64,000 nt of DNA from Labrenzia sp. THAF82 (lineage in GTDB: Bacteria > Pseudomonadota > Alphaproteobacteria > Rhizobiales > Stappiaceae), in the NCBI RefSeq assembly GCF_009363435.1, contig NZ_CP045354.1, positions 2,880,501 through 2,944,500 of the forward strand. The letters run 5' to 3'. Positions 16,774 to 25,528 of the stretch are shown piece by piece. The translations under genes were made by a program, and so were the position numbers. How positions within the stretch are numbered: position 1 is the first letter of the stretch; every line of letters begins with the position of its first letter. The notes beneath the pieces are model-generated. The model ran no database searches and had not been told where the DNA came from. It saw only the letters and a list, made by a program, of their open reading frames with translations.

Positions 16774-17121
16774 ATGCAGCGCTTGAAATCGCTTGTCTTG
16801 TCAGCAGTTCTCGTTGCCGCTGCAAGTTCGGGACATGCTTCGGACGGAGACTATCCGTCAGATCCGGTCAGCCTGGCTACCGGACAGGAACTTGCCGAAA
16901 TTCATTGTGCCGCCTGTCATGCCGTTGGCAAGGATGACACAAGCGCCCAGCCGGGTGCTCCGGCTTTCAGGACGCTTTCATCGCTCTATCCGTTGGAAAG
17001 CCTGGAAGAACCTCTTGCTGAGGGGATTGTAACAGCGCACGACAATATGCCCGAATTTGCCTTCGAGCCGGATGACATCGACGCGTTTTTGGGCTACCTG
17101 ACCTCGATCCAAAGCAATTGA
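16774..17121 (+). CDS. Small periplasmic c-type cytochrome
   Basis: Read from ATG 16774, preceded by GAGGGAG, the product is 115 aa. It has a signal peptide ending in GHAS and a single haem-binding CAACH motif near residue 47, with a distal Met in HDNMPEFAFEPDDIDAFLGYL. This is a class I cytochrome c fold of minimal size. It would carry electrons in the periplasm; the partners are unknown. It is divergent from the MoxR/VWA pair across 189 bp, which may or may not be a functional link. Confidence 0.88.
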   Translation: MQRLKSLVLSAVLVAAASSGHASDGDYPSDPVSLATGQELAEIHCAACHAVGKDDTSAQPGAPAFRTLSSLYPLESLEEPLAEGIVTAHDNMPEFAFEPDDIDAFLGYLTSIQSN

Positions 17122-17271
17122 AACCGGCCTGATATCAGCTGGCTGTGACTTGCTAGCAGTCACATCTTTTTGCTGCTAAAATACTGTTTGTAAACAAGAA
17201 TTGTTCTTTGGTCGGATTTGGTTGGGCGAGAATCCGTGACACTCTTTCTTTGCAGTGAAGAAAGGATTGGC

Positions 17272-17544
17272 ATGGAAACCAGCTCTGACTTTGAAAAACG
17301 GATCATCGGCTACGGCCTGCTGACGGCGGAGATCCTTTACAGGATGCCCGACCACCCGAAGCTTCTTCAAAGCTTTCTTTGGCAGACCGAAGACCTGGCG
17401 CCCAAGTTTCCCGAACTCAACCGGTTCTTGAAGTTTTGGGAAGATGAAATAGAGGGCCGAATTCATTCCGTTCGTGTTGCCCACCAAAACCTGATCGTTC
17501 CGGTCGATTTCCGGTATGCCGGGGGTGAATTCGTCGTTCACTGA
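17272..17544 (+). CDS. usg: Usg family protein
   Basis: From ATG 17272, preceded by AAAGGATTGG, the product is 90 aa. The sequence (DFEKRIIGYGLLTAEILYRMPDHPKLLQSFLWQTEDLAPKFPELNRFLKFWEDEIEGRIHSVRVA) matches the alphaproteobacterial Usg family in length and in its Tyr/Pro/Trp positions. The name refers to an open frame beside trp or asd genes in some species; its function is unknown. Here no trp or asd gene adjoins it. It converges with the methyltransferase gene, 17 bp away. Confidence 0.85.
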   Translation: METSSDFEKRIIGYGLLTAEILYRMPDHPKLLQSFLWQTEDLAPKFPELNRFLKFWEDEIEGRIHSVRVAHQNLIVPVDFRYAGGEFVVH

Positions 17545-17561
17545 CAATATGGCGATTGGAG

Positions 17562-18368
17562 CTACTTGCGTGCGGGCAGACCCAGGCCGAGGCCGTCGCG
17601 CATGATGGTTTGCGACTGAGGTGTGAAGCCCGAACCATCGTCTTCGTGAAGAACGAAGCCTGGCAATAGCTGCAATGAGGCTTTGCTGGCCTTGACGGCC
17701 CGCACCAGGATCCGGGTGGCCGGCGCTTCCTGGCGCGGTCGCAAGGGAATTACGTCGACGGAACCAAAGCGGCCTTTGAGCGCGCCAAGAAGGTCTTGAA
17801 GACCGTCCGCACGAAAGATGACCGTCAGGCTACCGCCATCCTTGACGATGTCGCTGGCTGTCTTCGCCCAAGGGGCCAAGCCTCGCTCATCCAGCATATG
17901 CGCGCCGGCCCTTGCCATGCTCGGAGAAGCTCGAAATCGATCAGCTTCGTAGTAGGGCGGGTTCATGATCACATGATCGGCCATCGATGGCTTGAGACCT
18001 GCCTCATGTCGCAGACTGCCTTTTGCCGTAATGTCTGCCTCAAGCAAGGTCACCCGATTGGCAAATCCGCTATTGGCCGGGTCCTTGAGCCCCTCTCGTG
18101 CCAGAGGAAGGATCGCAGCATCCAGCTCGACCAATGTGACATTGATGTCGAATAGTCTCGCAGCGGCGCAGAAACCTGCAGTTCCTACGCCTGCGCCGAG
18201 GTCGACGACATGGCCTTTTGTTGTGTCGGGTAGAGCTGCTGCAAGGTAGACTGCATCAAGGCCCGCGCGATGACGGCCGCGGCGCGGCTGATGCACATGG
18301 ACTTTACCGCCCAAAAACGCGTCTCGCGTCGTTTCTTCCCGTTCTTGCGATGCGTTGGGTATCGACAT
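17562..18368 (-). CDS. TrmN6-like SAM-dependent methyltransferase
   Basis: Using ATG 18368 the protein is 268 aa. The N-terminal part has FLGGKVHVHQPRRGRHRAGLDAVYLAAALP, typical of this group. The SAM-binding motif VDLGAGVGTAGFCAAARL follows, then VTLVELDAAILPLAREG, and the catalytic NPPY motif in HVIMNPPYYEADRF. Relatives methylate N6 of adenine 37 in tRNA-Val or act on protein glutamine; the NPPY motif favours an N-methyltransferase. The start lies one base after the stop of the DUF2007 gene on the same strand, so the two form an operon. An earlier in-frame ATG at 18416 would overlap DUF2007. Confidence 0.85.
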   Translation of the reverse strand: MSIPNASQEREETTRDAFLGGKVHVHQPRRGRHRAGLDAVYLAAALPDTTKGHVVDLGAGVGTAGFCAAARLFDINVTLVELDAAILPLAREGLKDPANSGFANRVTLLEADITAKGSLRHEAGLKPSMADHVIMNPPYYEADRFRASPSMARAGAHMLDERGLAPWAKTASDIVKDGGSLTVIFRADGLQDLLGALKGRFGSVDVIPLRPRQEAPATRILVRAVKASKASLQLLPGFVLHEDDGSGFTPQSQTIMRDGLGLGLPARK

Positions 18369-18369
18369 G

Positions 18370-18606
18370 TCAGGACGATCCGGTCTCCGGCCGGAGTTCA
18401 TGTTCCAGACCGGCATCGCGCACCAGCATGCGGGCTTTGCCGATCTGATCGCTGTCTACCAACACCCGTCGGGGGATCATGGCCAATGACCCCTCAAGAA
18501 TGCTCATGTTGCCATCTGCGACAAAATGCTTGATGCCGGCCTCTTCCAGGATCGATTCAAGAAAGGAAATGAGGACGGGATCGTTTGTTCTGATAAGTTC
18601 TTCCAT
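18370..18606 (-). CDS. DUF2007 putative signal-transducing protein
   Basis: This 78-aa protein consists of one DUF2007 domain: MEELIRTNDPVLISFLESILEEAGIKHFVADGNMSILEGSLAMIPRRVLVDSDQIGKARMLV. The fold resembles the GlnB-like ferredoxin type, and the family is annotated as putative signal transducing without proof. It is immediately upstream of the methyltransferase, a pairing I recall as recurrent in alphaproteobacteria. It is divergent from the polyprenyl synthase gene across 176 bp. Confidence 0.85.
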   Translation of the reverse strand: MEELIRTNDPVLISFLESILEEAGIKHFVADGNMSILEGSLAMIPRRVLVDSDQIGKARMLVRDAGLEHELRPETGSS

Positions 18607-18782
18607 ATGTTATCCGGCGTTAGCAGCAAAGCTCCTGAGATTGCCTTTGTGCACTATTGTCGGTCGGAGTACAGCAAAACCTGCTGTTTGCGCTATTTCA
18701 ACAGTTTGTCATCGGAATGGCGTCTTGCCCCGGACGCAATCGCACCATATTGTCCGCTCAAATATTCAGGGGAGTGCCGTTA

Positions 18783-19799
18783 GTGGCCGTTGTCGCAACC
18801 TATTCTGACAATCAACCGCGTCGTCCGAGCATACAGGGGCTTGTTGATCTCGTGGCGCCCGGCATGGGCCAGGTCAATGAGTTGATCCTGTCCAAGGCCG
18901 GGTCCAATGTGGAGCTGATTCCGGAGATTGCAAAACATCTCATTTCATCTGGCGGTAAGCGTTTGCGCCCGATGCTGACACTCGCCTGCGCAGAAATGTT
19001 CGGCTACGAGGGCGATGGTCATGTGACCTTGGCTGCCAGTGTGGAATTCATGCACACGGCGACATTGTTGCATGACGATGTCGTTGACGAGAGCGACATG
19101 CGTCGTGGAAAGCTTGCTGCCCGCAAGCTTTGGGGCAATCAGGCGAGCGTTCTTGTCGGGGATTACCTGCTGGGTCAGGCTTTCAAGATGATGGTCGATG
19201 TCGGATCGCTTGAAGCTCTGCGTATTCTGTCCTCTGCCTCCGCGGTGATCGCAGAAGGAGAAGTCCTGCAGCTTGGTGCTGCCAAGAACATCACCACAAC
19301 CGAGCAGGATTATCTTCGGGTTATCGAAGCAAAGACGGCCGCGCTTTTTGCCGCTGCCGCCGAAGTGGGTCCGGTAATCGCCGATCAGAACGAGGGCATG
19401 AAACTCGCGGCCCGGACCTACGGCATGGAATTGGGTTATGCCTTCCAGCTGGTCGATGACGCGCTCGACTATGGCGGATCTTCGGCGGACCTTGGCAAGG
19501 ATGTTGGCGATGATTTCAGGGAAGGCAAGATCACCTTACCGGTTGTCCTGGCAATTGCCCGTGGCAGCGATGCCGATCGAGTGTTTTGGAAGCGGTGTCT
19601 GGAAGGTGAAGATGTCGCTGACGGCGATCTTGAAGAAGCCATCGGACTTTTGAAGAAATACGACGCATTGAGCGAAACCGTTGACCGTGCCAGGACCTAT
19701 GGAGACAATGCACTCAAGGCATTGGAGGCGTTGCCCGGCGGGGCGCACAATGATGCGCTGGCTGATGCAGTGGCGTTCTGCATCTCACGTGTGAGCTAG
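18783..19799 (+). CDS. Polyprenyl diphosphate synthase (octaprenyl/decaprenyl type)
   Basis: Using the GTG at 18783, with GGGGAG 10 bp upstream, the product is 338 aa, the usual family length. It condenses isopentenyl diphosphate into the long side chain of ubiquinone. Both aspartate-rich motifs are present: DDVVDES (first) in LLHDDVVDES and DDALD (second) in QLVDDALDYGG. Also visible are GGKRLRPML near the N terminus and KDVGDDFREGKITLP after the second motif. Small residues upstream of the first Asp motif are consistent with a long-chain product. Alphaproteobacteria commonly make Q10, but chain length cannot be read reliably. An upstream frame from 18657 has no family similarity. Confidence 0.93.
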   Translation: MAVVATYSDNQPRRPSIQGLVDLVAPGMGQVNELILSKAGSNVELIPEIAKHLISSGGKRLRPMLTLACAEMFGYEGDGHVTLAASVEFMHTATLLHDDVVDESDMRRGKLAARKLWGNQASVLVGDYLLGQAFKMMVDVGSLEALRILSSASAVIAEGEVLQLGAAKNITTTEQDYLRVIEAKTAALFAAAAEVGPVIADQNEGMKLAARTYGMELGYAFQLVDDALDYGGSSADLGKDVGDDFREGKITLPVVLAIARGSDADRVFWKRCLEGEDVADGDLEEAIGLLKKYDALSETVDRARTYGDNALKALEALPGGAHNDALADAVAFCISRVS

Positions 19800-19827
19800 T
19801 TTTCTTGGAAAGATTTCCATTAAATTT

Positions 19828-19866
19828 AAGCGGTTATGATTATTTTTTAATGTGTTTTGACCGCTT
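19828..19866. terminator. Possible bidirectional terminator between convergent genes
   Basis: AAGCGGT (19828-19834) is complementary to ACCGCTT (19860-19866), with a T-rich 25-nt loop, between the ends of the polyprenyl synthase and ispE genes. The stem is short and the loop long, so this is weak. Confidence 0.3.
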
Positions 19867-20746
19867 ATTTCAATGGGCCTGACGCAATCCACCAATCCGG
19901 GTGGTCTGACCGCAAGCTTCGTTCGATTTCGATAGCACCGCGTGTTTCGCACAAACCGAAACAGGTCGCGCCGGAACCGGACATACGAGCGAACTCAACC
20001 AATTCATTGCTATCCAGTGCACGCAGCACGTCACCGATTTCCGGACAGACGGTGATTGCCGCGTCCTGCATGTCGTTGCGGCAGCTCGACAAATAAGAAG
20101 TCAGTTCACCAAGCGTCTCGAATGTCTCAGGCACCAACGGCATTGCGGCATTGTCACGTTCCGTCATGGCCTTGAAGACTTCCGGTGTCGACACGCTTTT
20201 CTTTGGATTAACCAGCACAATCGAGCAATTCGGCAGTGACGGTCCCTGTGAAAGCTCGTCGCCGATCCCCCTCATGATCTGAGGTTCGGGAAAGAGACAC
20301 ACGGGCACATCTGCGCCGAGCGAGAGTGCAAGGCCCTGCAGCGTCTCTTCGCTTAGATAGACACCGGAAAAGTCCTCCAACAGGCGCAACGTGGTCGCAG
20401 CGTCACTCGAACCGCCTCCTATGCCAGATGCCACCGGGAGGCGCTTGGTGAGCGTCAGACGGACCGCGGGAACCGCAATTGAGGCCCTTTCGGCAAAGGC
20501 CTTCACCGCTTTCAGGATCAGATTTTTGTCCGATGGCCCCTCAAGTTCACGCGAAAAAGGACCATCCAGAACCAGGTTGAGCCGGTCATCAGCCTCAAGT
20601 GCGATACGGTCGCCAATTTGGGGAAACACAGCAAGCGAATGAAGGAGATGATACCCGTCTTCACGCTGCCCGGTAATGTGGAGGGCCAGATTTACTTTGG
20701 CCCGAGCCAATTCTACACGAGGCATCGACGCTGAGCCGAGGGCCAT
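19865..20746 (-). CDS. ispE: 4-diphosphocytidyl-2-C-methyl-D-erythritol kinase
   Basis: This 293-aa GHMP kinase phosphorylates CDP-methylerythritol in the non-mevalonate isoprenoid pathway. It shows ARAKVNLALHITGQREDGYHLLHSL at the N terminus, with the Lys and Asp/Tyr/His of the active site, and the ATP loop PVASGIGGGSSDAATTLRLL. The C-terminal MSGSGATCFGLCE motif is also intact. The start at ATG 20746 has a GGAGG 6 bp upstream and lies 12 bp after the TPR gene. It is convergent with polyprenyl synthase, another isoprenoid enzyme. Confidence 0.96.
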   Translation of the reverse strand: MALGSASMPRVELARAKVNLALHITGQREDGYHLLHSLAVFPQIGDRIALEADDRLNLVLDGPFSRELEGPSDKNLILKAVKAFAERASIAVPAVRLTLTKRLPVASGIGGGSSDAATTLRLLEDFSGVYLSEETLQGLALSLGADVPVCLFPEPQIMRGIGDELSQGPSLPNCSIVLVNPKKSVSTPEVFKAMTERDNAAMPLVPETFETLGELTSYLSSCRNDMQDAAITVCPEIGDVLRALDSNELVEFARMSGSGATCFGLCETRGAIEIERSLRSDHPDWWIASGPLK

Positions 20747-20758
20747 TGAAACCTCCGG

Positions 20759-22543
20759 TCAGCCGCCGTTGTTTTTCGTTTCGGCGTTGGCTGCATCGGT
20801 TACCGGAACGTCCTTCAGGCCATTGGCGATCTTGTCGAGGATCTTCGGCAGCTCATCTTCCTCAGGCCCGAGGTCTCTGGCATGGTTCCACTGGAACCTG
20901 GCTTCGTTGCGACGGCCGACCATCCAATAGGCGTCGCCAAGATGGTCGTTGATCACGGGATCAGCCGGTCGGAGTTCAATTGCGCGCTCCAGTTCCTTCA
21001 CAGCCTCTTCGTAACGGCCGAGACGGAAAAAGACCCAGCCTAGACTGTCCACGATGTAACCGTCGGTTGGTCGCAATTCGACTGCCGTCTTGATCATTTC
21101 GAGCGCTTCGTCGAGCTTCAGACCCTGGTCGACCAGCGAATACCCGAGATAATTCAGAACCAGAGGCTGGTTTTCATTCAACTCCAATGCCTTGCGGAAA
21201 TCAGCTTCTGCAAGGTCCCATTTGTCCAGTCTCTCGCGCGCAATGCCGCGGAAATACAGAATGATCCAATGCCGGTCTTCCAGTTCGACAATTGTATCAA
21301 GTCCTTGTGTATATGTGGTCTCGGCTTCGTCATAGATCTCGTGAGATCGCAGGATATTGCCGAGTGCAATGACCGCCTCAAGATCAGACGGGTCTTGTTC
21401 AATGAGCACTTCGAGATGGGCGCGCGCTTCGTCGAGCTTGTCCAAGGCGTTGAAATTCATACCGACCTGAATTTCCGCTTCCCGTTTCAGAACGCTGTCT
21501 TCGGGCACCATCATCAAGGCTTTGATTGCGCGGTCTGGTTGCTCCATGCGTTCAAAAACATTGCCGAGTGCAATGGCCGCGAATTCGGCCTCAGGGTCCA
21601 GATGAAGCGCGAGCTGGAGATAGGATGTCGACAGTTCCTCGCCGCCATCACGACCAATGACAGCACCCAGGCCGTACAGAATCTCGGCCATGCCCTGGGC
21701 CGGATCCGTCACCATGGGCGGAATGACTTCACCGCTCATCAGGGTTTCACGTGTATCCGCCAGTTTTGGGTGACCTCGGAACTGCTGGTCGTATTGATCG
21801 AGAACGTCGATCGCATCTTTCTGCCGGCCGTTGGCGGCAAGTATCCTGGCATAGGCATCGATGACGCGAATAGCGCCCTGATCGATTGCGTAGGCTCCCT
21901 CAATGGCTTCGAGTGCATCTGCATTCTTGCCAGCCGCAAATAGCAGATGTGCTTTATGGGTTGCCTTGAAAACCTCGAACCACTCCGGACCGCTCAGGTT
22001 GTCGATGGTTTCAACGGCTTCGTCAATCTTGCCGTTGCCGTAAAGTGCCCAGGCTCGCGATATACCGATAGAAAGCTGCGCCAGAGGACCGTTCCGCCCT
22101 TTGGCCAGAGCAATATCCGCGTTTGTATAGCTGCCATCGATCAGTCTCTGAGCGCCGATGGCAAGCTGCGCGAGAAAATTCTCCAGACCGGCCTTTTCAA
22201 GCTCTTCTGCGAAATCGACAGCCTGTTCGACGTCGCCGTTTGCCAGTTTCAAAAGGAATGTTCGCTCCAACAGCATCGTGTTGTTGGGATCGGCCGCGAG
22301 AGTTTCCTCATAGAAGGCGGCAGCCTGTGCGTAGTCCTTGCCAAACCCGGCAAGACGTCCGGAAAGGTAGCTTCCCGAAAGATTGAAGGGCAGGCCTGTT
22401 GGGGTGCCGTAGCTCTCAGGTTCGGCCGTGGTTTCCGCCATCGCGGCTGCCGGCAAAAGGGCGATTGCACTGACCAGCGCAAGGAGCCTCAGCTTAAGGG
22501 GCTTTCGGTCCACATTGGCAACGGCACCGGTCGCTTGGGTCAT
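20759..22543 (-). CDS. Exported tetratricopeptide repeat protein
   Basis: The 594-aa protein (start ATG 22543 with GAGG 4 bp away; a GTG at 22555 is the alternative) has a signal peptide ending LLPAAAMAET. Repeated TPR-type helical pairs fill almost the whole length. The best are near the C terminus, for example EADFRKALELNENQPLVLNYLGYSLVDQG and VDSLGWVFFRLGRYEEAVKELERAIELRPADP. It is probably a periplasmic scaffold. This TPR-ispE pairing is frequent in alphaproteobacteria, perhaps only through shared transcription. The specific partner is unknown. Confidence 0.9.
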   Translation of the reverse strand: MTQATGAVANVDRKPLKLRLLALVSAIALLPAAAMAETTAEPESYGTPTGLPFNLSGSYLSGRLAGFGKDYAQAAAFYEETLAADPNNTMLLERTFLLKLANGDVEQAVDFAEELEKAGLENFLAQLAIGAQRLIDGSYTNADIALAKGRNGPLAQLSIGISRAWALYGNGKIDEAVETIDNLSGPEWFEVFKATHKAHLLFAAGKNADALEAIEGAYAIDQGAIRVIDAYARILAANGRQKDAIDVLDQYDQQFRGHPKLADTRETLMSGEVIPPMVTDPAQGMAEILYGLGAVIGRDGGEELSTSYLQLALHLDPEAEFAAIALGNVFERMEQPDRAIKALMMVPEDSVLKREAEIQVGMNFNALDKLDEARAHLEVLIEQDPSDLEAVIALGNILRSHEIYDEAETTYTQGLDTIVELEDRHWIILYFRGIARERLDKWDLAEADFRKALELNENQPLVLNYLGYSLVDQGLKLDEALEMIKTAVELRPTDGYIVDSLGWVFFRLGRYEEAVKELERAIELRPADPVINDHLGDAYWMVGRRNEARFQWNHARDLGPEEDELPKILDKIANGLKDVPVTDAANAETKNNGG

Positions 22544-22815
22544 ACTTCCTCGCACTCCATCTTCACCGACAGTTAGGAATCTTGCTTATTGCCTTTGACA
22601 ATGGCGTCTTTAAGGCTATGCGGCAAGGCAGATGGATAACTTTCTGACGGTTTAAATCCATTTGAATTTGCACATCGTCGGAAAGCTTAAGCCCAATGGG
22701 TGATAGAGCCCGGTTTCCGGGAGAAAGGGCTTGAAGCCAATCCTTTGCCGTTGCAGGTATGTGCAGTGCAATATGACGGAGGCGTTTGTCGCCGGCATCG
22801 GTTAGGAGAGTGAAT

Positions 22816-25488
22816 ATGGCCAAGTGGGTCTACAGCTTTGGCAACGGAGAGGCAGAAGGCGCAGCCGAAATGCGCAACCTGCTTGGTGGCAAGGGCGCAA
22901 ACCTTGCTGAAATGAGCAGCCTCGGTTTGCCAGTTCCACCCGGCTTCACTATCACGACTGAAGTCTGCACTTGGTATTACGACCACGACAAATCCTATCC
23001 AGATGAGCTGGGCGCACAGCTGTTTGAAGCCGTTGACAAAGTCGGTGTGGCAACAGGCCGGAATTTTGGGGATACGGAGCGACCGCTGCTGTTGTCGGTG
23101 CGATCCGGTGCCAGAGTGTCCATGCCGGGAATGATGGACACGGTCCTTAATCTTGGTCTGAACGACGAAACCGTCGAAGCACTTGCAAAGGAAGCCGATG
23201 ACCGCCGGTTTGCCTATGACAGCTATCGTCGTTTCATTCAAATGTACTCAGACGTGGTGTTAGGGCTGGACCACCACGAATTTGAAGAAATTCTTGAAAC
23301 GCACAAGGAACAGAACGAACTTGAACTCGACACGGATGTCGATGCTGACGGTTGGCTGTCGATCATTGCTAAATACAAGGACCTTGTAGAAGAGGAACTC
23401 GGCAAGCCGTTCCCTCAGGACCCGCGCGAACAATTGTGGGGCGCTGTCGGGGCCGTCTTCAGCTCTTGGATGGTGCCGCGCGCTGTGACCTATCGTCGGC
23501 TGCATGACCTTCCGGCCTCCTGGGGAACGGCGGTGAATGTACAGGCCATGGTATTCGGAAACATGGGAGAAGGGTCGGCCACCGGTGTTGCCTTTACCCG
23601 CAATCCGTCCACTGGTGAAAAGGCTCTTTACGGCGAGTTCTTGGTCAATGCTCAAGGCGAGGATGTCGTCGCTGGTATCAGGACACCGCAGGACATCACT
23701 GAGAAGGCCAGGATAGAAGCAGGGTCCTCCAACCCGTCGCTTGAAATGCTGATGCCGGAGGCATTCGCAGAGTTCCAGTCCTACTGCGACCGGCTTGAAC
23801 AGCACTACAAGGATATGCAGGACCTGGAGTTCACTATCGAGAAGGGCAAGCTTTGGATGTTGCAGACCCGGAACGGGAAGCGCACCGCAAAAGCAGCCCT
23901 GAAGATTGCCGTGGACATGGTTGAAGAGGGCGTCTTAAGTGAAGAAGAGGCGATCGGCCGTGTGGAGCCCGGCGCCCTTGATCAGCTGCTTCACCCGACC
24001 ATCGACCCGGATGCGGAACGCGATATTGTCACCACTGGCTTGCCTGCCTCGCCGGGGGCGGCCTCCGGAGCGATCGTCTTCACCTCAGATGAAGCGGAAA
24101 AGGCCAAAGGAGACGGCCGAAAGGTCATTCTGGTGCGCGTTGAAACCAGCCCTGAAGACATTCACGGCATGCATGCAGCGGAAGGTATTCTGACAAGCCG
24201 TGGCGGCATGACCAGCCACGCTGCTGTTGTTGCGCGCGGAATGGGCAAGCCATGTGTCGCCGGTGCCGGAGCCTTGAGAATTGACTATCGGAACGGTGTC
24301 ATCAATTGCGCTGGACGCCAATTGAAAGAGGGCGACACGATCACAATCGATGGCGCCACCGGACAGGTGCTTTCCGGTGAAGTGAAGATGCTTCAGCCAG
24401 TCCTTTCAGGCGACTTCGGGACATTGATGAGCTGGGCCGACAGAGGCCGCCGCATGAAGGTGCGTACCAACGCGGAAACACCTCAGGATGCCAAGGTTGC
24501 CCGCGACTTTGGTGCTGAAGGAATTGGACTGTGCCGCACCGAGCATATGTTCTTTGAAGGTGAGCGGATCATCTCGGTGCGTGAAATGATCCTCGCCGGG
24601 TCGGAGGATGGACGCCGGGCAGCACTTGCCAAGCTTTTGCCAATGCAGCGAAAGGATTTCGCTGATCTCTTTGAGATCATGCACGGCTTGCCCGTGACAA
24701 TTCGTTTGCTTGATCCGCCTTTGCACGAGTTCTTGCCGAAGTCCGATGAAGAACTGGCGGAAGTCGCGACAGCCATGGGAGCCGATCCGGAACTGCTGCG
24801 GGACCGGGCCTTGGCTCTGGAAGAATTCAATCCGATGCTCGGTCATCGCGGATGTCGTCTTCTGGTGTCCTATCCTGAGATTGCCGAAATGCAGGCTCGC
24901 GCGATCTTCGAAGCTGCCGTCCTTGCAGCCAAGGAAACCGGTGCGCCGGTGGTGCCTGAAATCATGGTGCCGCTGGTTGGGGTCAAGGCGGAGCTGGATC
25001 TCGTCAAAGGCCGGATCGAAGCCATGGCGAAGGCCGTTATGGAAGAAACTGGTGCTGAACTTACCTACCATGTGGGTACGATGATCGAGCTGCCGCGTGC
25101 AGCCTTGCGGGCCGCTGAAATTGCTCAATCAGCAGAGTTCTTCTCTTTTGGAACCAACGACCTGACACAGACTACATTCGGGATTTCTCGGGATGATGCT
25201 GCGTCATTCCTTGGCACCTATCAGGCGAAAGGCATTCTGGAACAGGATCCATTCGTTTCCCTCGATCAGGAGGGTGTGGGCGAACTGATTTCGATCGCGA
25301 CGGAACGCGGGCGTGCAACGCGGCCGGATATCAAACTTGGCATCTGCGGTGAGCACGGCGGCGACCCTGCCTCAATCGACTTCTGTGAAGGTGCCGGACT
25401 TGAATATGTGTCGTGCTCTCCATTCCGCGTGCCCATCGCCCGACTGGCCGCAGCACAATCGGCGCTGAAGAAGCAATCGTCGGACTGA
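22816..25488 (+). CDS. ppdK: Pyruvate, phosphate dikinase
   Basis: This 890-aa cytosolic enzyme interconverts pyruvate, ATP and phosphate with PEP, AMP and pyrophosphate. It contains the N-terminal ATP-grasp domain (NLLGGKGANLAEM, GFTITTEVC, GEGSATGVAFTRNPSTGE) and the swivelling phosphohistidine domain with His468 in SRGGMTSHAAVVARGMGKPCVAG. The PEP/pyruvate barrel carries GIGLCRTEHMF, FSFGTNDLTQTTFG and Cys844 in GICGEHGGDP. All key residues are present. The start ATG 22816 follows a TAGGAGAG ribosome site; an in-frame ATG ten codons earlier is less likely. In alphaproteobacteria PPDK supports gluconeogenesis and pyruvate/PEP balance. Confidence 0.97.
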   Translation: MAKWVYSFGNGEAEGAAEMRNLLGGKGANLAEMSSLGLPVPPGFTITTEVCTWYYDHDKSYPDELGAQLFEAVDKVGVATGRNFGDTERPLLLSVRSGARVSMPGMMDTVLNLGLNDETVEALAKEADDRRFAYDSYRRFIQMYSDVVLGLDHHEFEEILETHKEQNELELDTDVDADGWLSIIAKYKDLVEEELGKPFPQDPREQLWGAVGAVFSSWMVPRAVTYRRLHDLPASWGTAVNVQAMVFGNMGEGSATGVAFTRNPSTGEKALYGEFLVNAQGEDVVAGIRTPQDITEKARIEAGSSNPSLEMLMPEAFAEFQSYCDRLEQHYKDMQDLEFTIEKGKLWMLQTRNGKRTAKAALKIAVDMVEEGVLSEEEAIGRVEPGALDQLLHPTIDPDAERDIVTTGLPASPGAASGAIVFTSDEAEKAKGDGRKVILVRVETSPEDIHGMHAAEGILTSRGGMTSHAAVVARGMGKPCVAGAGALRIDYRNGVINCAGRQLKEGDTITIDGATGQVLSGEVKMLQPVLSGDFGTLMSWADRGRRMKVRTNAETPQDAKVARDFGAEGIGLCRTEHMFFEGERIISVREMILAGSEDGRRAALAKLLPMQRKDFADLFEIMHGLPVTIRLLDPPLHEFLPKSDEELAEVATAMGADPELLRDRALALEEFNPMLGHRGCRLLVSYPEIAEMQARAIFEAAVLAAKETGAPVVPEIMVPLVGVKAELDLVKGRIEAMAKAVMEETGAELTYHVGTMIELPRAALRAAEIAQSAEFFSFGTNDLTQTTFGISRDDAASFLGTYQAKGILEQDPFVSLDQEGVGELISIATERGRATRPDIKLGICGEHGGDPASIDFCEGAGLEYVSCSPFRVPIARLAAAQSALKKQSSD

Positions 25489-25528
25489 ATGCGACTGTCC
25501 CGCTTGCAACAAACATGGCGAGGAAAAG

